NCBI GenBank assembly: GCA_900315805.1
Contig: ONAN01000008.1
Coordinates: 1 to 61,169 of the forward strand
Direction: 5' to 3'
Source: an uncultured Selenomonadales bacterium
Lineage (GTDB): Bacteria > Bacillota > Negativicutes > Acidaminococcales > Acidaminococcaceae
Length of the DNA stretch: 61,169 nt
Shown one piece after another: positions 8,472 through 17,135 of this stretch (positions are counted from its first letter, which is position 1; every line of letters begins with the position of its first letter). The position numbers and the translations under genes were made by a program. The notes under the pieces are model-generated. The model did no database searches. It was not told the origin of the DNA and saw only the letters and a list, made by a program, of their open reading frames with translations.

Positions 8472-9860
8472 ATGAAGCACGTTAAAGATATCATCCTGGG
8501 AGTTGTTTTCCTGGCTTCGTGCCTCTGCCTTTTCTGGCTGACCGGGAACCGCACGCCCTGGGTATTGCGGGACAGCGGCGGAGAAGGCGGGATTACGGCC
8601 TATCTGGGCGATGTGCCGGTGCAGAACTACGACCGCATGGGGTTCACCGGTGCCCGGATTGCCTTTGCGAAAAAGGAGGACGCCTGGCTGGTGGGAACGG
8701 ACCGGGGCGAACTGTTTCTGTTCGACCGGCAGGGGGAGCAGCGCTGGAAGCGGTCCCTGGGAACCGGACGGCTCGTTTCCCTGACCGTTTCCCCGGAGGG
8801 GGACATGGCCTATGTCGGCGAATCCAGCGCGGATGGCTTTTATTACGCCATCGCCGTCCGGACGGGAGATATCCTGTACCGGTATAAAGGAGCCGATCTG
8901 ATCGGGACCGACCCTTCCAACCGGTCCTTCCCGGCCGCCGTGCATATCGCGGTGGATGGCGAGGGAAACCAGTACGTCAATTTCTACCGGTTCCTCATTG
9001 ACAAAGCCGGAAACCGCAGCTATACGGGGCGCATGATTTCTCTGGACAAGTCCGGCCGGCAGCGTTGGGCCTTTCCGGCACAGGAAGCCATAGACAGCTG
9101 GATTAACTGGTGCGATGTCAGCCCCGCGGGGGAACGCGTTGTGCTGGCGACATCGGCCTACGATTTCCGGCCGGAAATGAAATACAAGGACACGCTGTAT
9201 TTTCTGGACAAGAAGACGGGCAGGCTGCTGGATTCCGTGTTCCTCAATCCTGTTGAGCCGTTTGACAACACCGTGATGCGCTGCAGCCCGAACTTTGGCG
9301 CTGACGGGAAACATCTGGCCGGTATGTCCAGCGATGGCCGCGCCTTCTATCTGGATGATACGGGAAAAGTTCTCTGGTGGCGCTTTTTGTCAAAACCCGC
9401 CAAAGTGGACGGATACTGGCTCAATGCCTCCGGACGGGATGGCTATGTCCTGCCGGAAGGCGTGTTTTTTACGACCATCAACACGTTCAACCGGGAAAAC
9501 TGGCAGCTGCCAACGCCGGTTACGCACCCCGGCGACAACAGTCTGTTCGCCTTTTCCCCGGAAGGGCGGTTCCTGTATCAGGTCCGGGCCGGCGGAACCA
9601 TGGCCGCCCTGACTTTTGCCAAGGGGGTGGCCGCCGTCGCCATCGGCCGCAACGTGCGGACCCACGATTACAAAGTCCACGGTGCCCAGATCCTTCGTCT
9701 GCGGGATGGGAAAGTGCTTGCTTCCTTTACGACAGAAGGACCCTGTGAAGCAGTGGGCATAAGTGCCGACGGCCGGCAGATGGCTGCCGTCGAGGCACCG
9801 GCCCTGACGCCGGACGGGCGCATCCTGGGCGCTTACCGCCTGCATCTTTGGAATTGGTAA
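8472..9860 (+). CDS. membrane-tethered WD40/PQQ-like beta-propeller protein
   Basis: The 462-residue protein starts with MKHVK and a hydrophobic stretch to residue 23, containing LASC (Cys17), which could be a lipobox or part of a signal anchor. The rest is repeat-rich and matches PQQ-like or WD40 propeller blades: short phrases such as LFLFDRQGEQRWKRSL, MISLDKSGRQRWAF and FYLDDTGKVLWW repeat the D-x-x-G-x-x-x-W pattern. No enzyme motif is seen. It probably sits outside the inner membrane, as a scaffold or ligand-handling part of the ECF system. ATG 8472 follows a G-rich site; in-frame codons upstream lie inside ecfT. Confidence 0.75.
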   Translation: MKHVKDIILGVVFLASCLCLFWLTGNRTPWVLRDSGGEGGITAYLGDVPVQNYDRMGFTGARIAFAKKEDAWLVGTDRGELFLFDRQGEQRWKRSLGTGRLVSLTVSPEGDMAYVGESSADGFYYAIAVRTGDILYRYKGADLIGTDPSNRSFPAAVHIAVDGEGNQYVNFYRFLIDKAGNRSYTGRMISLDKSGRQRWAFPAQEAIDSWINWCDVSPAGERVVLATSAYDFRPEMKYKDTLYFLDKKTGRLLDSVFLNPVEPFDNTVMRCSPNFGADGKHLAGMSSDGRAFYLDDTGKVLWWRFLSKPAKVDGYWLNASGRDGYVLPEGVFFTTINTFNRENWQLPTPVTHPGDNSLFAFSPEGRFLYQVRAGGTMAALTFAKGVAAVAIGRNVRTHDYKVHGAQILRLRDGKVLASFTTEGPCEAVGISADGRQMAAVEAPALTPDGRILGAYRLHLWNW

Positions 9861-9874
9861 GGAGGGAAAAGAAA

Positions 9875-10702
9875 ATGACGTTTCCAGTTAAACGATGGGC
9901 CGGATACGTTTTCGGCTTCATCCTCTTCTATGCTCCCTTTGCGTTGTTCCAGCGGGGAATCGGATATCTGCTGACAGGAAAATGGATGCGGCTCTCCATC
10001 CATACCCTGTGTCTGCGCATTCCCACGGAACACCTGTTGGACGGGCGCTTTGGGGAGTACGGACTGATCAGTGTGGTCAGCACGCTGATCTTATTCGCGG
10101 CAGCCTTTTTCTTTGGCCCCGTCTTTTGCGGAAAACTATGCCCCGCCGGTGCGTTTTCGGAACTGATCAGTAAGATTGTGCCGGAGCGGTTTCAGATTTC
10201 GTGGGGGAAATACACGGAAATCGCCCCCATCCGGTACGGCATGCTGGCGGGATACCTGCTGGTGCCGTTTTCCGGTGAAATCCTGGCCTGCAACTACTGC
10301 AATTACTTCGTTTTCGACCTTCTGGCCAACCAGATGACGCGGGGCTATTATGTCGCCTTCAGTACCAGTCTGCTGCTGACCGGCTTTTTATGGCTCGTGG
10401 TCTTCGGCCTTTTTACCAAAGGCGGGCGCGGCTTCTGTAACTTTTTATGTCCCGTCGGCGCCATCCAAAGCATCATCCACTACGCTGCCAGCAAACTGCC
10501 GTTCACCTGGTGCCGCAAGGTGGATACCGGACGCTGCATCGGCTGCAGTAAATGCGTACACAGCTGTCCTGTGGATGCCATGCGGCTTGTCGATCACAAG
10601 GCAAGCCCCTGCCTGCACAATTGCATCGAATGCGGCGTATGCAGCGCTGTATGTCCCGTCCATGCCGTCCATTACGGAAGAGGTGACCATCATGAAAAAT
10701 AA
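9875..10702 (+). CDS. NapH/NosR-like membrane 4Fe-4S protein
   Basis: The 275-residue protein has several membrane helices (about 8-27, 62-84, 120-138 and 158-182). Cytoplasmic-type CxxxCP motifs lie at 85-90 and 188-193, with a further C139/C142 pair. Two bacterial ferredoxin clusters follow at the C-terminus: C221-C224-C227-C231-Pro and C250-C253-C256-C260-Pro, with extra C246. NapH-type proteins move electrons between quinol or cytosolic donors and periplasmic partners. No nitrate, nitrous-oxide or TMAO reductase gene lies nearby; instead it sits between a propeller gene and a Cys-rich peptide in an uptake operon. I infer electron delivery to the envelope, perhaps to reduce an imported ligand. 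ATG 9875 has AAGGAGGG at 9859-9865. Confidence 0.85.
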   Translation: MTFPVKRWAGYVFGFILFYAPFALFQRGIGYLLTGKWMRLSIHTLCLRIPTEHLLDGRFGEYGLISVVSTLILFAAAFFFGPVFCGKLCPAGAFSELISKIVPERFQISWGKYTEIAPIRYGMLAGYLLVPFSGEILACNYCNYFVFDLLANQMTRGYYVAFSTSLLLTGFLWLVVFGLFTKGGRGFCNFLCPVGAIQSIIHYAASKLPFTWCRKVDTGRCIGCSKCVHSCPVDAMRLVDHKASPCLHNCIECGVCSAVCPVHAVHYGRGDHHEK

Positions 10703-10889
10703 AGTCCTGAACTTTCTGCTGGCCATGGGAATTCCCCTTTCCTCGCTGACAACCCTGCAAAGCAGCGGCTGTACCGGCGTCTGCGGAAACTGCAGCTTCA
10801 ACTGCACTCCGGGCATCTTTATGCTGCTGATCCTGGCAGGGAAATTCCTCTATCAAAAAGGACGAAGCGAGGTATGCCATCATGGATAA
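10692..10889 (+). CDS. small Cys-rich membrane peptide
   Basis: This 65-residue protein has an N-terminal hydrophobic stretch (about 6-21), then the cysteine cluster C27-x3-C31-x2-C34-x3-C38, a second hydrophobic segment (about 41-53) and a C-terminal Cys-His-His. The four-Cys spacing would suit an Fe-S cluster or metal site at the membrane. ATG 10692 is preceded by GAGGTGA and overlaps the NapH-like gene by 11 bases; its stop overlaps the next gene by 8. Co-translation with a polyferredoxin suggests a dedicated electron-transfer or metal-handling partner. I do not recognise a named family. Confidence 0.7.
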   Translation: MKNKVLNFLLAMGIPLSSLTTLQSSGCTGVCGNCSFNCTPGIFMLLILAGKFLYQKGRSEVCHHG

Positions 10890-11382
10890 GAAATGGATCC
10901 GGCGCGCCGTACTCTTTCTGCTGGCTGTCGCCATCGTTTTCGGTTCCATCGGGTTTAAGCGGTATAACCAGCACGAACGCGCGATGGAAAAATACGTGCT
11001 GCACGAGGGCAAGACGATTACGAAAGTCGTGGACCTGGGCCGCCAGGGCGTATTGAAAAACCTGGTGAACCCCCATCTGTTCTCGATATACGGTTCCGTC
11101 CAGACAGACGGCAACGTGCCGCTGCGTTGTGTCGGCGAATCCGATTCGATGCAGATGATGCTGTCCCAGGGCACGAAGAAAGGAATCTGGGACGAACTCA
11201 AACCGACGGATGTGTTGCGAAAAACCCGTGGTACGCGCGTTGCTTTGAATGTGGAGATCAAGGTGCCCCGGGAGGCCTTGAAAAAACACGATGTAGCACA
11301 GGGACGTCTCAAATTTTACCGGGGAGACGAGCTGTATGCGACAGTTGTGCTGCAGGTGATAAACAGTGGGGTAAAGCAGTAA
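10882..11382 (+). CDS. membrane-anchored hypothetical protein of the ECF operon
   Basis: The 166-residue protein has a basic start, one membrane helix (about 8-25) and a soluble domain with one cysteine and no motif I recognise. The predicted orientation puts the soluble domain outside the cytoplasm. ATG 10882 overlaps the stop of the Cys-rich peptide gene. It is the last gene of the overlapping run that began at 4174, so it probably belongs to the same uptake or redox complex. Confidence 0.7.
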   Translation: MDKKWIRRAVLFLLAVAIVFGSIGFKRYNQHERAMEKYVLHEGKTITKVVDLGRQGVLKNLVNPHLFSIYGSVQTDGNVPLRCVGESDSMQMMLSQGTKKGIWDELKPTDVLRKTRGTRVALNVEIKVPREALKKHDVAQGRLKFYRGDELYATVVLQVINSGVKQ

Positions 11383-11471
11383 CCGGAACGGGGACCCGGG
11401 GAGAAGTATCGATATAGATCATTCAAATTGTTTACGCTAAATAAGGATTAACATTTTACCAGGAGGACTTC

Positions 11472-12020
11472 ATGAAAAAAGTTTTATCGTTTCTGATTTT
11501 GGGCACACTGTTTTGTATGAATCTGGCTATTGCTGCACCGAAAACGGAATCAGTCCCGGAAAAACCGATGGACTGGAGCATCAGCATGAATGCCGATGGC
11601 ACGGATCAGGCTCCCCAGGGGCCGCAATGGTCCCTCATCCTGGAAAACGATATCGGGGTCTACGCATACGATATGGGCTCCCTTACCTTTGGAACGAGCA
11701 ACGGCAGGGAAGACCGGAACCTGGTGCAGACCACGGTGAAGACGGTATTCACCAACGAAGACCTGTTGAAGAAGATGAACAAGGGGTTCGCAAAAAAACT
11801 GACGAAAAAAGAGAAGACGCAGTACTGCCTGCTGCAGATGGAGTTCAATTTGGCGGAAAAGACCTACACAGTACATCAAATGGATGTGTACGGCAGCAAA
11901 GGGACGCTGCTGGAAACGAAGGCTGACGAAGGGAAGTGGCAGCCTGTACCGGAAAAATCCTTTGCCGAGGCGATGCTGGAAATCTGTTCCCAGGCAGCCG
12001 CGGCAACACCTGCAAAGTAA
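11472..12020 (+). CDS. exported protein, surface-adhesin-E-like
   Basis: This 182-residue secreted protein has a clear signal peptide (1-21, ending AIAA). The mature part follows a pattern I associate with surface-adhesin protein E: a W near the start, a GVYAYDMGSL-type strand, a lysine-rich middle (KKMNKGFAKKLTKKEK), and a C-terminal Cys-containing segment with W-x-P-V-P-E-K-S and a final EICS. The two cysteines (in QYCLLQ and EICS) may form a disulfide. A good AGGAGG precedes ATG 11472. The 89-base gap from the ECF operon and its own terminator suggest a separate unit. The family call is from pattern only. Confidence 0.6.
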   Translation: MKKVLSFLILGTLFCMNLAIAAPKTESVPEKPMDWSISMNADGTDQAPQGPQWSLILENDIGVYAYDMGSLTFGTSNGREDRNLVQTTVKTVFTNEDLLKKMNKGFAKKLTKKEKTQYCLLQMEFNLAEKTYTVHQMDVYGSKGTLLETKADEGKWQPVPEKSFAEAMLEICSQAAAATPAK

Positions 12021-12047
12021 CAAAAGCTGTTGCGCATGACAAAAAGG

Positions 12048-12085
12048 CCGGCCGCCGTGCAAGCTGCACGGGGCCGGTCTTTCGT
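12048..12085. terminator. bidirectional Rho-independent terminator
   Basis: A 13-bp stem with a single bulge (CCGGCC-g-CCGTGCA against TGCACGG-GGCCGG, loop AGC, 12048-12077) is flanked by T-rich sequence on the right and AAAAA on the left. It can therefore stop both the adhesin-E-like gene from the left and the large minus-strand autotransporter gene from the right. Confidence 0.85.
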
Positions 12086-12164
12086 TTCATCCTTCAGGGT
12101 AATCCGTCATAGGGAAGGGGCGGCGCCTTGAAGCACGATATATCGGATTGTCTGTTGCGCAAAT

Positions 12165-15100
12165 TTACTCGACGCCTTCGTTGACGCGGACACGTTCGAT
12201 GGTCGGTTTGCCGTGGCGGTCGTGGCGGATGACGTCAATCCGGATGTACTTGAGTTCCGGCGAGAATTCCTTGACCAGGTTGCTCAGTTCCGGATCGTTT
12301 GCGTTCATGCCTTTCTGGACGATACGGTAAACCATGGTGGCGAACTCGTAACGGCTCATCATGCGGTCACCCTTGAATTCACCGTCCGGATAACCTTCCA
12401 GGATACCGTTCCCCGCCAGTTTCGTGATGTACTCGTAAGCCCAGTGGTTTTCAGCGACATCGGGGAAGAGGGCGCTCTTTTCCGGATCGATGGCCATGCC
12501 GTGGATGTTCTTGAGACGTTCGATTTCCGCGCTCTGCTGCGCCATGACCTTGCGCATGTCGCGGATTTCCTTGGCCATGGCGACACGGGACGTGGAAACG
12601 TGGTTCTTCTGGCCGAGTTTGAAGGTGACGCCGGCATTGACCATGTTTTCACCGCCGCCCATGGAGCCGCCGACGCTGAGCATGACGTCTTCCGTCGGGC
12701 GATAGAAGGCGCCGATGGCCACGGCATTGGCACCGGCGTAGTTGCCGTACCCGCCTGCGAAGTCCCACTTGTCATCGGGGTCGAAATCAACCGGATGCAG
12801 GCCGGCCAGTGCCGCCGCGTTGGCGCCGGCGTGGCTGATGCGGTTGTTCAGGCTGCCCATTTTGCCGTAAATGTCACCGAGGGAGACGCTGATGGCGTCT
12901 TTCAACTGGGATACGTTGACGGCATCCGTGTTTGCCGTTCCAGCTGCTACGTTGTGGATCTGGTTGCCGCCCATGTCGACGTTGCCGCCGTGGTTGACGG
13001 TCAGGTTGGTCGTCGTCGTGTTTTCCGTATTCACGGAGTGCAGATTCTTCAGATCCTTGCTCAGCTTGACGGTCATGGTCTTGTTCGAATTGGTGGAGAT
13101 GACGCCGATGTTGTTGTCCGTCAGATTATCTGCCGATTCGCCGCCGATGATGTTCATATAGCCGTCGGACCCGACGTCGACCTGCGTATTGGAAACGGAA
13201 GCGTCATAGTTATCTCCGCGGAAATGATGGGCCCGCGTTGCATAGTAGAGTTGGGAACCATTTACTGCATCCGTGCTATCTTTTCCGATTTTGCCTGCAG
13301 CCACGTTTTGGATGCGGCGATAGATTGGGTGATTTTTGTCAGCAGAACCGACCGTGACCACACCGGAAGCAGTGGAACCAGCAAAGGTGGCCGCAGTGGA
13401 AGAACCGTTGAGATAATAATGTTCTCCCTCATAGGCTCCGACGCCGGCCGTCGTATCGTCAGCTGCCGCCTTAGCGGAGCTTTTGCTGCCGATATAGGCG
13501 GAATTGCCTACTGTGGCATTGACATGACTGCCTAGAATCTGAATATCGGAGAACTGACTCTTTTTGTTGACTTCCGAAGCATCGACGGTATTGTCGTTGC
13601 CGACTACAGTGATATTTCCGAGATCCTTGACACCGGCATTGGTATTACGGCCTTTCACCGTATTGTTATAGCCCTGGATAGTGACTCCCGAAAGGGTACC
13701 CGCCATAGCGTTTACCGAACTGCCGGATACGGTATTGCCGGAACCGCTGATATTTACTTTGGAAATAGAGAAGCCATCGTTGACCTGATCGATTGTATTC
13801 GAGTTGCCGGTCATATAAATATCGTTTAATTTTCCTACGGCATTGGTCTTGTCGTTATTGATGGCCTTGATATTGTTCCCCTTGCCGAAAATTCCGGAAT
13901 CGGACAAATGGGATTTAGTGCCCTCACCAGCTGTATTATCAGTACCTACCACATACGTAGTGCCTGTATGTACCTGGTTTCCCTCACCGACAGCGATGGA
14001 GTTGGCGCCTTCAATCATGGCATTGGAACCGATGGCAATGGAATCGACGGCCCCACTTTTTGCGGACGTTTTGTTGCCGAGTGCAATGGATCCGTTGCCG
14101 GCAGCCATCGCTGTGGTACCACCTGCAATGGCATTATCCCCAGCGGTTTCCGCATAGTAGCCAATGGCAATGGACTTGATTCCCTGCTTTGTGGGATCCT
14201 GATTAACCTGGTTATAGTTCGTTGCCCGCGTACCAATGGCAATGGAATCCGTGGTTTGTGCCAGACTGCCGGAACCGATGGATACAGAACGATCGCCGTT
14301 AGCCTCGGTCTGATGAAGCGTATCCGACGCTTCGCCAGATTTTAAGGGTCCCTTGGCCCCAATAGCAACGCTTCCTTGTCCTGTGGCCTTGACATTGTTG
14401 CCTACAGCCAGGCTGTCGTCCCCCTGCGCCGACGCATCCGGGCCAATAGCCATTGCGTTTTTGTTGTTAGCCGAGGCTCCCGTATTGTCCTTATTTCCAC
14501 TACCGGTGTTTTCGTTGGTACTAACCGAGAAATATTTTTTGGACAAGTTTTGGATACCCTCCTCAAGACTTGCAAACTTGGTATCTACATAGGACTGGCT
14601 TACACCGCCAGAAGTTCCTGAACCGGAAGTTTGAATCGTGTCTTTCAGCAGTTTCAGCTGGCGTACGGTCACCGCGTCACTGTCCGCGGAACCATCTGCC
14701 ACGTTGCTGATGCGGCGGAGATTGTCCGCAGTCCCTACCGAAATATATGTCATCGGCGCTGTCAGTTCCGTCAAATAGCTTTTCCCCTGTGGAGTCTCTA
14801 CAGCGGAGGAACCGGCACCGATGGCAATATTTCCATATTTTGCAATGGTATTGTAACCAAAAGCAATGCTGTGGGAACTATCCGTTGTATTTCCCTCAAT
14901 ACCGGCCACCGCATTTTCACCAAACGCCATGGAATACGTCCCATACGCTTTGGCATTGCGTCCTATAGCCGTCGCATCGCTTACGGCTTTGGAATTGGCC
15001 CCGATGGCTGTCGCGTACTGAATCGAAGGAATGGATCCATACTCGGAATAATCATTGGCCTGATAACCAATGGAAACGTTATATCCATTCTGCGGATTAA

Positions 15101-16718
15101 TGTCAGCTCCCTCGGTTTTAAACCCTTGCCCTGCTTCACTGCCGATAGCCACGTTATAATTGCTGTGCACATTCTGCCCCGCTTTGCTCCCGACAGCCAC
15201 GTTATTCGAACCGATTACACCCTTTCCGGCTTCTACACCGATAGCAATTAAGTTGCCATCTACATCGGCCCGTTTTTGATTAGAGTATACACCAGCCGAC
15301 TTACCGATGGAAATATCGCCAATGGAATTGGAAGCGGCCGCATTCCCGATGGCTATGCTGTCTTCTGCCTTGCCGCTTGCGCTTTCGCCTATTGCCATAG
15401 CCTTAGTTCCCGCTTTAGAAGTGGTTCCAATGGCAATACTCTGCTTTTCCGAAGACGCATTATATCCTAATGCAATGGCCAGCGTGTTCGTCGTTTTGGC
15501 TCCCGAGCCAATGGAAATGGAACGAATAGCGTTTCTTTCCACAGAAGCATTATACCCGATAGCCAATGCTTCATTAGCGTTAACCCCGTTAGAAGCACCT
15601 CTGTTAACGACTGCGCCCGAACCGATGGCCAGTGCATTATTGGAGGCGTAGACTATAGCCCCGGTACCGATAGCCATACTGTCGGTGCTGGCATCCGTAC
15701 CACCACCGGAGGCCGGAATATTCTGTACCATAGCATTCTTGCCGATGGCAATGGCCCCATTGCCGCGGGCACTGGATTTTGTCCCTACGGCAATAGAATC
15801 CACGCCGCCTATATTGGATGCCCCATCGGATCCTTCATCGGCTCCCATATCCGGCGTCGTACCCGTGATAGCTCCCTGGCCAATGGCGATACCGCGTTTC
15901 GAAGTACCTTTCGTTTCCGCTCCGTCACCGATGGCAATGCTCTGTTCGGCTCCGTTATTTGCCTTGGCGTTCGGGCCGATGGCAATGGACTCGTCCGCGG
16001 CGGCCTGCGCTTCTTTGTCGGTGCTGCTGCCTTTCACCTTGACATACTTCACATTTCCCGGTGCCACAAGGTTGCCGGAACCGTCCGTTGTATAGCCAAG
16101 GGAACTTTTCAAATTATCGATGCTTGTCTTGTTTTTTGCAATATTGCTCTTATTGTCAGCAATATCGGATTTATTGGTGGCAATGTCCGCCTTGTTGGCC
16201 GCAATGTCATTTTTATTGGTTTCTATATTGGTCTTATTGGTATCGATCTGGCTCTGCAGGTTCGCATCTGCATTGGTACGATCCGTTTTTTCCTGGTTCA
16301 GGTCCGTTTTGTCGGCCTTTTTCTCAATATTGGTCTTATTGGTTTCAATATTGGTTTTGTTAGTTTCGATGGCTGTCTTGTTGGATGCAATATTCGTCTT
16401 GTTTGTGTTTATATTGGTTGTATTGGTGGCAATATTGCTCTTATTAGTATTGATGTCTGTCTTATTGGACGCAATATTCGTCGTGTTTGTGGCGATGTTC
16501 GTCGTGTTGGCAGCCACCTGCTGTTCCAACGTTACGGCCTGTGCGACGGGGAGCGGGGAAGCCCAGCTCAACCCGGCCAGGATGGCCAATGTAAGTGCAG
16601 CGGATTTGGAGATCCGGTGGCGCAGGGAAGCAGCCCGCGTGAATCCGCCGGCGATTTCCGATACGACCTCGTACAAACCCTTCTTCTTGTTGTAGATGAC
16701 CTTATAGACCTTATTCAT
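12165..16718 (-). CDS. trimeric autotransporter adhesin (YadA-like) with C-terminal SLH domain
   Basis: This 1517-residue surface adhesin starts with an extended signal peptide (MNKVYKVIYNKKKGLYEVVS, then a hydrophobic core to about residue 61). Residues 62-212 are a heptad-repeat coiled coil, and about 230-1280 are many YadA head repeats (SIAIG/AIAIG) with neck and stalk elements. About 1316-1371 form the four-strand membrane anchor, 1372-1406 a short coiled coil, and 1418-1467 an SLH domain (FPDVAENHWAYEYI). The anchor is therefore not C-terminal. In diderm Firmicutes SLH domains bind peptidoglycan or its polyamines, so this protein may link outer membrane and wall. The start at 16718 has AAGGGGGT upstream. 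It is monocistronic, ending at the bidirectional terminator. Confidence 0.93.
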   Translation of the reverse strand: MNKVYKVIYNKKKGLYEVVSEIAGGFTRAASLRHRISKSAALTLAILAGLSWASPLPVAQAVTLEQQVAANTTNIATNTTNIASNKTDINTNKSNIATNTTNINTNKTNIASNKTAIETNKTNIETNKTNIEKKADKTDLNQEKTDRTNADANLQSQIDTNKTNIETNKNDIAANKADIATNKSDIADNKSNIAKNKTSIDNLKSSLGYTTDGSGNLVAPGNVKYVKVKGSSTDKEAQAAADESIAIGPNAKANNGAEQSIAIGDGAETKGTSKRGIAIGQGAITGTTPDMGADEGSDGASNIGGVDSIAVGTKSSARGNGAIAIGKNAMVQNIPASGGGTDASTDSMAIGTGAIVYASNNALAIGSGAVVNRGASNGVNANEALAIGYNASVERNAIRSISIGSGAKTTNTLAIALGYNASSEKQSIAIGTTSKAGTKAMAIGESASGKAEDSIAIGNAAASNSIGDISIGKSAGVYSNQKRADVDGNLIAIGVEAGKGVIGSNNVAVGSKAGQNVHSNYNVAIGSEAGQGFKTEGADINPQNGYNVSIGYQANDYSEYGSIPSIQYATAIGANSKAVSDATAIGRNAKAYGTYSMAFGENAVAGIEGNTTDSSHSIAFGYNTIAKYGNIAIGAGSSAVETPQGKSYLTELTAPMTYISVGTADNLRRISNVADGSADSDAVTVRQLKLLKDTIQTSGSGTSGGVSQSYVDTKFASLEEGIQNLSKKYFSVSTNENTGSGNKDNTGASANNKNAMAIGPDASAQGDDSLAVGNNVKATGQGSVAIGAKGPLKSGEASDTLHQTEANGDRSVSIGSGSLAQTTDSIAIGTRATNYNQVNQDPTKQGIKSIAIGYYAETAGDNAIAGGTTAMAAGNGSIALGNKTSAKSGAVDSIAIGSNAMIEGANSIAVGEGNQVHTGTTYVVGTDNTAGEGTKSHLSDSGIFGKGNNIKAINNDKTNAVGKLNDIYMTGNSNTIDQVNDGFSISKVNISGSGNTVSGSSVNAMAGTLSGVTIQGYNNTVKGRNTNAGVKDLGNITVVGNDNTVDASEVNKKSQFSDIQILGSHVNATVGNSAYIGSKSSAKAAADDTTAGVGAYEGEHYYLNGSSTAATFAGSTASGVVTVGSADKNHPIYRRIQNVAAGKIGKDSTDAVNGSQLYYATRAHHFRGDNYDASVSNTQVDVGSDGYMNIIGGESADNLTDNNIGVISTNSNKTMTVKLSKDLKNLHSVNTENTTTTNLTVNHGGNVDMGGNQIHNVAAGTANTDAVNVSQLKDAISVSLGDIYGKMGSLNNRISHAGANAAALAGLHPVDFDPDDKWDFAGGYGNYAGANAVAIGAFYRPTEDVMLSVGGSMGGGENMVNAGVTFKLGQKNHVSTSRVAMAKEIRDMRKVMAQQSAEIERLKNIHGMAIDPEKSALFPDVAENHWAYEYITKLAGNGILEGYPDGEFKGDRMMSRYEFATMVYRIVQKGMNANDPELSNLVKEFSPELKYIRIDVIRHDRHGKPTIERVRVNEGVE
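16083..16535 (-). repeat. tandem 21-bp repeats encoding Asn-rich heptads
   Basis: Within the autotransporter gene, about twenty variants of the heptad TNKTNIA are encoded in tandem (residues 62-212). The heptads alternate Ile and Asn in the core positions, the pattern of N@d coiled-coil layers known from trimeric autotransporter stalks. The near-identical 21-bp units make copy-number change by slippage or recombination likely. Confidence 0.8.
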
Positions 16719-16890
16719 AATTGTACCCCCTTGTGTTATTTTTCCCTTCCTTTCCATTCCCCTTGCAGTTTTCCTGATTCCCGGCCTGATAAGGCAGGCG
16801 GACAGGACTGCTGCAGGATGCCGGATGACACGGAACCGGTGTCTCTCTATGTTGTTCGTGCAACCCAGCTTGTGATGGAATCGTAGCAAC

Positions 16891-16945
16891 ACCTCCTCAA
16901 CATATAAAAAATCGTTATCTGTTTTATTTTTTGATTTTATATGTT
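16891..16945 (-). promoter_or_regulatory. leader dyad and upstream SD-like site of the autotransporter gene
   Basis: An 11-bp inverted repeat (AACATATAAAA at 16899-16909, TTTTATATGTT at 16935-16945) lies about 180 bases upstream of the adhesin start. On the minus strand it is followed by a perfect AGGAGGTG (complement of 16891-16898). That site is in position to translate a reading frame that runs in frame into the adhesin without a stop, although the encoded residues do not look like a signal peptide. The dyad may be an operator or leader hairpin. Confidence 0.4.
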
Positions 16946-17135
16946 AAACAATAATGTATATTACAAATTTATTATAGCATAAAGTGCGGGAAATAGGAAC
17001 GGCGGATGCCGTAAAATGGCCGTTTCACAACGATAAGTTTTCTTTCTGACTCGTTCAATTTTGTAAATATTTTAGCAGTGTAAATGGACATATTGCCAAT
17101 ACAATTTTTTACGTCTGGCAGGCGGATTTGCGGAC

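Noticed and set aside
13500..16535. CRISPR-like regular repeats
   Set aside because: The repeats are in frame and code for YadA head motifs and coiled-coil heptads, with no conserved repeat/spacer structure or cas genes.
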